Assembly (NCBI GenBank): GCA_021778935.1
Contig: JAJYBQ010000113.1
Coordinates: 1-7,903 of the forward strand
Direction of reading: 5' to 3'
DNA from: Pseudomonadota bacterium
GTDB lineage: Bacteria; Pseudomonadota; Gammaproteobacteria; Burkholderiales; Burkholderiaceae
DNA length: 7,903 nt
The position numbers were made by a program, and so were the translations under genes. Of this stretch, positions 1-7,803 are shown in pieces. Every line of letters begins with the position of its first letter. Position 1 is the stretch's first letter. The notes below the pieces were generated by a model. That model ran no database searches and was not told the origin of the DNA. It saw nothing but the letters and a program-made list of their open reading frames with translations.

Positions 1-372
1 CTCTTCGGTTGCGCCGGGGTAGACCGTGGATTCGTAGACGATGGTCGCGCCGGGCTTGAGGTTGCGGCCGACGGCGATGCTCGAGCCGATGAGCGGCGAG
101 AAGTCGGGCTGGTGCGCCTCGTCCACCGGGGTCGGTACCGCGACGATGACGAAGTCGGCTTCGCGCAGGTGGGTGGCATCCGTGGTGACTTCGAGCAGGT
201 GGGCGGCGCGCAGATCTTCCGTGCTGACTTCGCCGGTCGGGTCCATGTACTTGCGATAGGCGTCGATCTTCGGCTGCGAAAGATCGTATCCGACAGTGCG
301 GAATTTCTTGCCGAAGGCGACGGCAAGCGGCAAGCCGACGTATCCGAGGCCGACGACGGCGACTACGGTCAT
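1..372 (-). CDS. UDP-sugar dehydrogenase, TviB/WbpO type (N-terminal part)
   Basis: This is the first 124 codons of a nucleotide-sugar dehydrogenase; the rest lies beyond the left edge. The family oxidises a UDP-hexose or UDP-HexNAc to the uronic acid with NAD+ in the cytoplasm, supplying acidic sugars for exopolysaccharide or capsule. Visible are the NAD-binding Rossmann loop GLGYVG (residues 8-13), an acidic residue after the second strand (Asp30), the conserved VAVPTPVD (77-84) and YESTVYPG (113-120). The last two are typical of the Vi-antigen TviB/WbpO branch rather than the Ugd glucose branch. The catalytic Cys is not in the window. The ATG at 372 is preceded by GGGAG at a suitable distance. 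The gene diverges from the PEP-CTERM gene across 434 bases. Family assignment is firm; the exact substrate is not known. Confidence 0.9.
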   Translation of the reverse strand, partial: MTVVAVVGLGYVGLPLAVAFGKKFRTVGYDLSQPKIDAYRKYMDPTGEVSTEDLRAAHLLEVTTDATHLREADFVIVAVPTPVDEAHQPDFSPLIGSSIAVGRNLKPGATIVYESTVYPGATEE

Positions 373-447
373 GTTTTGCTCCCGAAAAAGGATGTTGCGA
401 AGCGAAAATCAGGGGGCTTCGAGGTCGTTCGTCCAAATCGACGCAGA

Positions 448-453
448 ACTATA
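448..453 (-). promoter_or_regulatory. Possible -10 hexamer for the sugar dehydrogenase
   Basis: Read on the minus strand this is TATAGT, one mismatch from TATAAT, about 76 bases upstream of the dehydrogenase ATG. No convincing -35 hexamer lies 16-18 bases further upstream, so this is only a suggestion. Confidence 0.25.
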
Positions 454-490
454 AAGGATGATCGCGACAGGTGTATTCCCCGGCGGGAGG

Positions 491-515
491 AAAAACGCCC
501 GCTTCGCGGGGTTTT
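491..515. terminator. Terminator-like hairpin upstream of the dehydrogenase
   Basis: CCCGC (498-502) pairs with GCGGG (506-510) around a TTC loop. It is flanked by five A on the left (491-495) and four T on the right (512-515). It could therefore end transcripts in either direction; the leftward reading has the longer U run. It sits upstream of the possible dehydrogenase -10 site, so it may insulate that gene, act as an attenuator in a longer leader, or be left over from a lost neighbour. Confidence 0.5.
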
Positions 516-629
516 GCATCCCGAGGCGGTGAAGGTTCGGGGCCGGCGGGAACCCCGAATTCCGGGGGTGTAAAGTTTCTCGACATCCTCTCGGGAATTT
601 CCGGACGGCGATCGGGTTTCAAGGCAAGG

Positions 630-650
630 ACTGTCGGTTTTTTTTACAGT
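630..650. promoter_or_regulatory. T-tract inverted repeat, candidate PrsR binding site
   Basis: ACTGT (630-634) and ACAGT (646-650) form a perfect inverted repeat around an 11-base centre that contains eight T in a row. The centre (about 640) lies about 122 bases upstream of the transcription start predicted from the sigma-54 promoter, a usual place for an upstream activating site of a sigma-54 activator. Such activators bind inverted repeats as dimers through a Fis-type helix-turn-helix. PrsR is encoded in this window and its family is named for a PEP-CTERM-associated DNA box, so PrsR is the natural candidate. Binding is inferred. Confidence 0.55.
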
Positions 651-734
651 GTGGGCTGGATGGCTCCGGGGTGTTGCGAGGTGTTTTGTATTTTGTCCTT
701 GTTTTTCAACTGGATGGGTGGTGCTCCCTGGCCG

Positions 735-752
735 TTGGCACGAAGTCTGCTT
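735..752 (+). promoter_or_regulatory. Sigma-54 (RpoN) promoter of the PEP-CTERM gene
   Basis: The sequence reads TTGGCACGAAGTCTGCTT. The -24 element TTGGCACGA matches the consensus YTGGCACGR fully, and the -12 element CTGCT differs from TTGCW at one base. Exactly ten bases separate the invariant GG (737-738) and GC (749-750). This predicts a start near 762 and a 45-base leader before the ATG at 807. A sigma-54 promoter needs an AAA+ activator; PrsR in this window is one. Confidence 0.85.
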
Positions 753-806
753 TATGGAGAGCGAAGCAGATTTTTTCCAACACCAAGTTTTCTCGAAGGA
801 AGCGAC

Positions 807-1472
807 ATGAAAGCACGCAATGTTCTCGCTGCAGCAGTCTTCGCCGCGCTGGGACTGGGGATGTCCGCGGCGCACGCCGATCTGATGTTGACGGCGACCA
901 GCACGACGGGTGGTGCCCCCACCACGTATACCGACACCGTCTCCGGCAACGGCACGTTGATCGTGACGGGGCAGGCGGTCGGTGATTACACGATCCAGAA
1001 CCTTACGTTCAACGGAATCACGGGTCTCGCCACGGTGCCCCAGGTGTTCGATGCCAACAACTCGAAGATCAGCGGCGGGAGCACCGGAAGCCTTACGATC
1101 TCGCTGGCCGAAACCGGCCTGACGTCCAGCTACGCTTCGCAGTGGATCAATACGAGCTTCTTCACCAACGCCTCGTCCGGGTACACGTCCATTGTCAAGC
1201 AGTTGTTCTTGAACAGCAACGACACCTCGGCGACCACGGGAGCGGGAGTGCAACTGGTTGCGACGTCGAGCAGTTCCGGAAACGGGAACTTCTCGAACTT
1301 CGTTTCGAACATCGGCAGCCCGTTTTCGCTGATCGAAACCATCACGCTCTCCGGCATGGGAAGCATGACCAGTTCCGATGACTTGGTGACCGTCCCCGAG
1401 CCCGCCACGCTCGGCCTGATGGGCTTGGCCTTGGTGGGCGCTGGTCTGGCCCGCCGCAGCCGCAAGAGCTGA
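807..1472 (+). CDS. PEP-CTERM sorting domain protein (exosortase substrate)
   Basis: A 221-residue exported protein, probably a surface or matrix component. Residues 1-24 are a Sec signal peptide ending AHA, with cleavage before Asp25. The body (25-190) is rich in Thr, Ser, Asn and Gly, has no cysteine, and reads like a beta-strand surface protein; I do not recognise a named domain. The C-terminus is a complete PEP-CTERM signal: VPEPATLG (196-203), a short hydrophobic helix (to about 214) and the basic tail RRSRK (216-220). XrtA-type exosortases recognise this tail. The ATG at 807 is chosen because it begins the signal peptide and has GAAGGA at 795-800; upstream in-frame codons do not look coding. 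A sigma-54 promoter and a strong terminator make it a single-gene transcript. Related PEP-CTERM proteins take part in floc or biofilm formation in some betaproteobacteria; that role here is inferred. Confidence 0.93.
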   Translation: MKARNVLAAAVFAALGLGMSAAHADLMLTATSTTGGAPTTYTDTVSGNGTLIVTGQAVGDYTIQNLTFNGITGLATVPQVFDANNSKISGGSTGSLTISLAETGLTSSYASQWINTSFFTNASSGYTSIVKQLFLNSNDTSATTGAGVQLVATSSSSGNGNFSNFVSNIGSPFSLIETITLSGMGSMTSSDDLVTVPEPATLGLMGLALVGAGLARRSRKS

Positions 1473-1505
1473 GATCGCCTCGGCGCCGTTCCTTTCGGCT
1501 TGAAG

Positions 1506-1532
1506 AACGCCCGCATCCGCGGGCGTTTTTTT
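1506..1532 (+). terminator. Intrinsic terminator of the PEP-CTERM gene
   Basis: CGCCCGC (1508-1514) pairs perfectly with GCGGGCG (1519-1525) around ATCC, followed by seven T (1526-1532); flanking A residues extend the stem. It lies 35 bases after the TGA of the PEP-CTERM gene and points in the same direction. Confidence 0.93.
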
Positions 1533-1822
1533 ATTCGCTGTATTCGAACCACTACGGCAGCACGGCGGGCCGTGCTGCGAATTCGGCGGCATTCCAGCTT
1601 GCCCTGGGGGAGCTCGTGTCCGACGACAACGTGGACCAGGTTTCGGGCACCAACATGACGATCTGGAACGATGCCCAGGGCATCCTCAAGGCCCTCCAGA
1701 CCGACCGATACGCGATGGGTTCGCAGCGGTACGACTGACGGCCTTGTACGTCGACCGCAGCGTCAACGGCGCGACCGGGCAGAACTACCTGGTGGCGACG
1801 CCGGTCCCGGTTCCGGCTACCC
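1532..1822 (+). pseudogene. 3' remnant of a second PEP-CTERM protein gene
   Basis: The reading frame from 1532 gives FYSLYSNHYGS-like sequence and then SAAFQLALGELVSDDN, the pattern (LY..HYG...AAFQLALWE) found in a widespread class of PEP-CTERM surface proteins; the usual Trp is Gly here. It continues to RYD and a TGA at 1736-1738. One frame over, from 1735, the text resumes as LTALYVDRS and GQNYLVATPVPVPAT, which is how such proteins run into the PEP-CTERM signal. Adding one base near 1735 would join the two parts. The fragment has no start codon, signal peptide or N-terminal half: its left end abuts the T run of the terminator. Its right end, where the sorting helix should begin, turns into a REP-like palindrome at 1821. 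It is not similar to the intact PEP-CTERM protein next door apart from the tail. I judge it a dead gene; the single-base shift alone could be a sequencing error, but the missing ends could not. Confidence 0.75.
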
Positions 1823-1859
1823 CCTCACCCCCGCCCTCTCGCCCGAGGGGGAGAGGGGG
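1821..1859. repeat. REP-like palindrome, copy 1
   Basis: Begins CCCCTCACCCCCGCCCTCTC (1821-1840). CCCTCTC (1834-1840) pairs with GAGAGGG (1851-1857) around a GC-rich centre that can itself pair. The first 20 bases recur exactly at 7765-7784. It is of the extragenic palindrome type common in GC-rich proteobacteria. It interrupts the PEP-CTERM remnant and lies downstream of prsT. Confidence 0.8.
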
Positions 1860-1890
1860 TCTACGCGCGCGAGATGCGCAAGCGTCAGGA

Positions 1891-1927
1891 CCACCCCGCC
1901 CTTTCCCCGGAGAGGGAAGGGGGTGGG
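1891..1927. repeat. REP-like palindrome, diverged copy
   Basis: An imperfect palindrome with the same C-rich to G-rich layout: CCACCCC (1891-1897) opposite GGGGTGG (1920-1926), with CCCTT and AAGGG inside. It starts 10 bases past the prsT stop codon on the leftward strand, so it and copy 1 could stabilise or end the operon transcript. There is no clear U run for a standard terminator. Confidence 0.65.
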
Positions 1928-1937
1928 TCGGTCCGGT

Positions 1938-4775
1938 TTACTGCAGCCGGTGCAGCAGCGCTTCGGCGTCGGCGCGTTCGGGGAACGGGGCGGGCGATTG
2001 CAGCAGCGACGACAGCAGGTCCTGTGCGCGGCTCTTGTCGCCGGTTTCGGCCAGGGCGGCGGCAAGGTGATACCGGATCGCCGGGTCCTGGTTCTTGCTG
2101 TCGATCTTCGCTGCCTTTTCCAGCTCGCCCACGCCGTCCGGCGCTTTGCCGCTGCGCACCAGCGCCCAGCCGTAGGTGTCCATGACCTGCGCGTTTTCGG
2201 GGGCGAGTTCCAGCGCGCGCCGGGCGGTCTCCACGGCGCGCGGATCGCCGGTCTCGGTATACAGGTAGGCCAGGTTGTTCAGCAAGGGAAGTTCCGGCTG
2301 CGCCGTGCCTTGCATCAGGCGTTCGTAGATTGCGATCGCTTTTTTCGGGGTGCCGGCCGATGTGTCATATTGGGCCAGCTCCATCGGGACGAGCCGGTCC
2401 TCCGGGTGCGTTTTCGTCCAGTCGACCAGGACCTGCTGCGGGTCGGCGGCGCCGGCGGCAAGCCGGGCGTGGAATACCTGGACGGCGAGTCTCGGATCGG
2501 GTCGGGCCGCCAGGGCGCGCGCGAACGCTCCCCCTGCGGCGTCGTACTGCTTGAGGTACATGTCGAGGTTGCCGTCGAGCTCCGCCGCGGCGTAGGCGGG
2601 CAAGCCCTGGCTGTGGAGCTTCGCGATGCGGTGGCGCGCCCCGTCGATGTTGTGTTCCTGCACGTCCAGGCTGATCAGCAGCAGTTCGGCGGAGAGCTTT
2701 TCCATCGGAACGGTATCGGCGATCGAGGAGAGCGCATGGCGAGCCTCATCGTTGCGGCCCAGCGCGATCAGCGCGCGCGCGGCGTCGATCCGGGCCGGCT
2801 GCGAACCGCCGGACACCGCGCTGTGGAAGTAGGAGAGCGCCTGGTCGGCCAGGCCGCCGCGAAGCAGGATCTGTCCCGCGACATCCAGGACCGCAGCGCG
2901 ATTCCGGGCGACCTTGACGGCCTGGTCGAGCAGCGATCGCGCGGTCTTGGCGTCTCCCTCGGAGAGCGTCAGCTCGGCCAGCATCAGGCGCGAGCGCACG
3001 GCCGAGGGGTTGGCGGAAATGGACTGACGCAGGATGTCCTCGGCGCCGCGGCGGTCGCCTTTGCGCACGGACAGCGCGGCGAGGTTCCAGTATGCCGGTT
3101 CGAACTTCGGGTTCGCCCGGGTCGCGGACTGCAATTCGCGCGCCGCGTCGGCAAAGCGGGACTGCCGGATGCGTAGTTGTGCCATGCCCATCCGGGCGTC
3201 GACGCTTTTCGGGTCGCGCTGCAGCGCGCGGTCGAGTTCGTCCTGCGCCGAGGCGAGATCGCCGAGCGAAATCGAATAGACACCGGCCGCGGCCAGCAGG
3301 CGGTTGTCGTCGGGATGCGCCGCGAGCAGATCGGCGAGGGCGGTTTTCGCTGCTGCGGGCGATTTTCCCTGCGCGGTTGCGACGACGAGCAGCCGGTCCG
3401 ACTCGTCGCTGCGCTCGGCCGGCTTCAGCGCTTCGAGCAGCGCCGCCGCCTTCGCGCCCTTGCCGGAGGCGAGATACACCTGCGCGAGCTTTCGCCGCGC
3501 ATCGGCCTGGTCCGGTTCTTCGGCGACGCTGCGCTCGAGGTAGCCGATTCCGGGCTCGACCGATCCGCTCTGCAGCAGGGCCATGCCCATCAGCCAGTTC
3601 GATTGCGCGTCGGACCCGGCGACGGCGGGAGCGGCGCTCAGCACGCGCCGCGCCTCGGCTGGTCGATGCAGGGCGAGCTCCACCTGGGCCAGGAGCTTGC
3701 GCGCTTCGAGATCGTCCGGGTATTTGGTGAGCAGGCCGGTGAGTTGCGCTTCGGCCGTCTCGGGTTGGCCGGAGTAGAGCAGCGCGGCGCCGTCGAGTAG
3801 CCGCGCCGGGATGAAGTCGGGCGCTGCGGAGAGCACGGGCTGGAGATCGTTGACCGCGGTGGCGAAGTCCTGCTGGACCATGGCCATGCGGGCATGCAGG
3901 AATCGTTCCCCCAACGCCTGGGGAAACCGGTGGTCGAGCTCGGCGATGGTCTTCGCGGCTCCGTCGACATCCTGGTGATCCATCTGGGCGTTGCCCAGTT
4001 CCTGCAGTAGCGCGGAATAGTCGGGGCTGTCGAGCTGTTGCATGCCGGTGTCATGGGCATGCCGGAATGCCGCGATTGCGTCGGCGGCCGATCCCCGGTG
4101 CGCGAGGATGCGGCCGCGCAGGAACCAGGCCATGGCGGAGTGCGGGTCGGCGTTGGTCGCCGCGGTCGCCGCGGCCAGCGCGTCGGCGGGGCGGTTCTGC
4201 GCCATGCGCAGGCGGGTCTGCGCGATGAGCAGGTCCAGGTTGTCCGGCGCTGCCTTCAGGCCGGGGGCCAGCGTCGCTTCGGCGGCATCGAGATGCGCCT
4301 CGCCGACTTGTGCTTCGGCGAGCAAGGCCGCGTGGAGAGGACCGGGCAGGCTGCGGTCGGCCTGCAGGAACGATTCCGCATCGCGGAATTTTCTTTGCTC
4401 GAGCAGGATATGCGCCTGCAGTTCCGCAAGCTCGGCCTGCGCGGCGCCGGAATGGGCGGCGCTGTCCAGCTGGCGCTGCGCCCCGCCCGGATTGCCGGAT
4501 TTCAGCATCAGGCGTGCCGACACGAGCAGCGCCCTGGCGTTGTGCGGATCCTTGTTCAGCGCCTTGGCCACGTCGAGTTGTGCCGATTGGAATTCGGCGT
4601 GGGCGAATGCGGTTTGGGCACGCGATGCCCAAGTATCGGCGGAGGCGAAGTAGTTGCAGCCGCCCAGGGTCGACGTCAGGGCGGCCAGCACGGACAGGGC
4701 AAGCAGCGGACGGCGGAAACGGGTTCGCCGGGCACCGGCCTGGAGTCGGAGGGGGGCGAAGGCAGTGGGTTTCAT
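1938..4775 (-). CDS. prsT: PrsT, PEP-CTERM system TPR-repeat lipoprotein
   Basis: A 945-residue lipoprotein made almost wholly of tetratricopeptide repeats, a protein-binding scaffold that occurs with exosortase systems; its precise job is not established. Residues 1-39 are a lipoprotein signal peptide with an unusually long Arg-rich start (about 1-22), a hydrophobic core and lipobox LGGC, with Cys40 as lipidation site. TPR units fill roughly 45-935, with repeated patterns such as A...L......P....A. The C-terminal block LNNLAYLYTETGDP through MDTYGWALVRSGK and RYHLAAALAETGDKS is characteristic of the PrsT family (usually about 900 residues, so this is full length). The ATG at 4775 is chosen because it starts the signal peptide and overlaps the xrtA stop as ATGA. 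No good Shine-Dalgarno is visible, so translation probably depends on coupling to xrtA. The same frame stays open well upstream, but that part is xrtA antisense-frame shadow. It ends with TAA at 1938-1940. Confidence 0.92.
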   Translation of the reverse strand: MKPTAFAPLRLQAGARRTRFRRPLLALSVLAALTSTLGGCNYFASADTWASRAQTAFAHAEFQSAQLDVAKALNKDPHNARALLVSARLMLKSGNPGGAQRQLDSAAHSGAAQAELAELQAHILLEQRKFRDAESFLQADRSLPGPLHAALLAEAQVGEAHLDAAEATLAPGLKAAPDNLDLLIAQTRLRMAQNRPADALAAATAATNADPHSAMAWFLRGRILAHRGSAADAIAAFRHAHDTGMQQLDSPDYSALLQELGNAQMDHQDVDGAAKTIAELDHRFPQALGERFLHARMAMVQQDFATAVNDLQPVLSAAPDFIPARLLDGAALLYSGQPETAEAQLTGLLTKYPDDLEARKLLAQVELALHRPAEARRVLSAAPAVAGSDAQSNWLMGMALLQSGSVEPGIGYLERSVAEEPDQADARRKLAQVYLASGKGAKAAALLEALKPAERSDESDRLLVVATAQGKSPAAAKTALADLLAAHPDDNRLLAAAGVYSISLGDLASAQDELDRALQRDPKSVDARMGMAQLRIRQSRFADAARELQSATRANPKFEPAYWNLAALSVRKGDRRGAEDILRQSISANPSAVRSRLMLAELTLSEGDAKTARSLLDQAVKVARNRAAVLDVAGQILLRGGLADQALSYFHSAVSGGSQPARIDAARALIALGRNDEARHALSSIADTVPMEKLSAELLLISLDVQEHNIDGARHRIAKLHSQGLPAYAAAELDGNLDMYLKQYDAAGGAFARALAARPDPRLAVQVFHARLAAGAADPQQVLVDWTKTHPEDRLVPMELAQYDTSAGTPKKAIAIYERLMQGTAQPELPLLNNLAYLYTETGDPRAVETARRALELAPENAQVMDTYGWALVRSGKAPDGVGELEKAAKIDSKNQDPAIRYHLAAALAETGDKSRAQDLLSSLLQSPAPFPERADAEALLHRLQ

Positions 4776-6366
4776 GGTCGGTCGGTTCCGCGGAAAGGGA
4801 AGGAATCGAAGGGGGACACCCGCGGGATGTGCCGCGGAACGAGCGAGGCGAAGCGGCTGCTTTCTTCGTCCCAGAAATCGCGCACCGCCCGGTGCGCCGT
4901 CCGGCAGTCGGCGCCGGAGCACCGCGCCGCGACCGCCAACACCCCGCTCCCCGCCGGCTCGAACAGCGTGGCGGCGCCGGCTTCCAGTTGCGCGATCAGG
5001 GCGCTGGCGCTGCGGTGCCCGGCCACGACGTAGCCGTAGGCGAGCACCCAGCGTTCCCCCGATCGCGCGCGCGCGGTGACGGTGAGCGGGGTGGCGCCGA
5101 AGCTCCCGGCGAACGCGTCTTGCCATCGCGGTCCGGCGGTCCGGATCCATTCCTCCGGGGTCAGGATCGAGTTGTCGTACTTGATCAGTTTCCGGTCCGG
5201 CGTCTGGTTGGTGAAGAGATTCAGGTAGACCTCCACCGGCCCGTCCTTGCCGTCGTAGGAAACCTGCAGCGTATCGACGGCGCCGGGGTAATCGGGCTGC
5301 CAGTCCACATGGGCGGGCAGCGGGCCGTTCCACCGTCCCGTCAGAATGGGGGGGCCGCCGAGATGCGCCGGGCCGGCTTGGGGGGCGGCGGGATCCGCCC
5401 ACACGGCAAGGCCCGAGACGGCGAGCAGCGCTGCCGGGGCCCAGGGCCAGCCGGAACGGGGGAAACGCCGGGCGGCCGGCCCGGTCGGCATGGCGGCGGC
5501 TGCGTCGTCGTCGCGGCGCTTGGTGTCGCCGCGGGCGAGCCCGTGGGCAAAGAGCAGATTGAGTCCCAGCAGGACCACGAAGATCTCATTTCCCAACGCG
5601 ATATGGGAGATGCGCACCCAGTAGTGCTGCATGTGCGTGACATGCCCGGCGTAGACCACGAACCAGACGCGGATCCAGTTGGCGAGGATGGCGGTGGCAG
5701 CGGCGAGCAGGAAGAGCAGGGTCTGGCGCGCGGCAGAGAGACGGTGGATGGGGCCGAGCAGGCCGGCGAAAGCCAGTGCCACCAGTACATAGCGCTTGCC
5801 GCTGCAGTCTTCCTGGACGACGAAGGTTCCTTCCGGAATCGTGACGACATTGCCGACCACTTTGGTGTGGATGCCGATCGCGCCCATGCCGGTTTCGGTC
5901 GCCCAGACGGTGCCGTGCTGCAGGATCGGCAGCAGGTAGTCCCAGGCGGGAATCGCAAAATAGAAATAGGCGATCGGCGCCGCCGCCCGACGCGCGGCCC
6001 GCGGCCCGGCGGCGGCGAACACCGCAACCCAGAGGATCGGCGGAACGAGCAGCTGGAAGGCCATGTGGCTGATGCCGCGCAGGGCGATCCACCACAGCGC
6101 CAGCAGCGCGGCGAGCGGCAGCAGTGCCCACGGCCGGGGGTCGGCGGTCTCGGCGTCGAATGCCTTGTAGCGCATGCCGAGCCACACGGCGGACACCGCG
6201 GCGACCAGGAAGCCGTGTTCGTAATCGGGAATTTCGCGCCAGTAGGCAACGAGCGAGGCCAGGGCGGGCCAGAGTGCGAGCATGCCCAGCACGAGCGCCG
6301 CGACGACCGGTGCCCCCGCCCGGCGCGCCAACCGGGCCGGTGCGGCCGCCGGGATCGGCACGGCGT

Positions 6367-6370
<4 letters not shown>
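4772..6370 (-). CDS. xrtA: Exosortase XrtA (EpsH) fused to an EpsI domain
   Basis: A 532-residue inner-membrane protein. The first 280 residues are the exosortase, a cysteine transpeptidase-like enzyme thought to cleave PEP-CTERM proteins before their membrane helix and pass them to the cell surface. About eight hydrophobic segments are visible. The early DYEHGFLV (49-56) is typical. The catalytic trio is in place: Cys189 in EDCSGKRY, Arg234 in NWIRVW, His256 in SHIALG. Lys192 stands where most relatives have a hydrophobic residue after CSG. After a charged linker (281-306) and one more hydrophobic helix (about 308-324), residues 335-500 form an EpsI domain (SYDGKDGPVEVYLNLF, then NQTPDRKLIKYDN); this fusion is common in betaproteobacteria. 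The start is a GTG that overlaps the prsR stop as GTGA, with GGAG and GAGG upstream. The stop overlaps the prsT start. The intact VPEP-type substrate in the same window fits its specificity. Confidence 0.93.
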
Positions 6371-7728
<1,358 letters not shown>

Positions 7729-7764
7729 GGAAGTCGTGGTCCAGGTCTATCTGTGCTTGCAATT

Positions 7765-7803
7765 CCCCTCACCCCCGCCCTCTCCCGCAAGCGGGAGAGG
7801 GGG
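7765..7803. repeat. REP-like palindrome, copy 2
   Basis: Starts with the same 20 bases as copy 1 and in the same orientation, then folds perfectly: CCCTCTCCCG (7778-7787) pairs with CGGGAGAGGG (7792-7801) around CAAG. It lies 37 bases upstream of the prsR start codon. With copy 1 it brackets the prsR-xrtA-prsT operon. Confidence 0.85.

Larger units (their letters stand above)
373..806. other. Divergent intergenic control region
   Basis: This 434-base stretch separates the sugar dehydrogenase (leftward) from the PEP-CTERM gene (rightward). I see no gene in it; the open plus-strand frame upstream of 807 lacks a signal peptide and is non-coding. From left to right it holds a possible -10 hexamer for the leftward gene, a GC hairpin flanked by A and T runs, overlapping inverted repeats near 536-567, a T-tract inverted repeat, an AT-richer stretch at about 681-709 and a sigma-54 promoter. 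The right half is clearly richer in A+T than the coding DNA around it. Confidence 0.8.

Noticed and set aside
471..806. In-frame upstream extension of the PEP-CTERM gene.
   Set aside because: It would run through a terminator-like hairpin, the T-tract repeat and the sigma-54 promoter. The signal peptide and GAAGGA ribosome site place the start at 807.
1671..3176. 501-codon plus-strand open frame opposite the prsT C-terminal half.
   Set aside because: It begins within the decayed PEP-CTERM remnant, reads through both palindromes and then mirrors the TPR-coding strand; low-complexity product.
4905..4920. A second CSG motif (residues 484-486) near the end of XrtA-EpsI.
   Set aside because: It lies in the EpsI part outside the membrane core, without the Arg and His partners; chance occurrence.
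4776..5402. The prsT frame stays open for 209 codons upstream of its ATG.
   Set aside because: It overlaps the well-supported EpsI domain of xrtA in another frame of the same strand, has no signal peptide or family similarity, and long open frames are expected in such GC-rich DNA. The lipoprotein signal fixes the start at 4775.
7729..7790. Possible sigma-54 promoter for prsR on the minus strand (TTGC near 7758).
   Set aside because: The GG to GC spacing is 11 rather than 10 and the -24 element does not match; the GG belongs to the palindrome.
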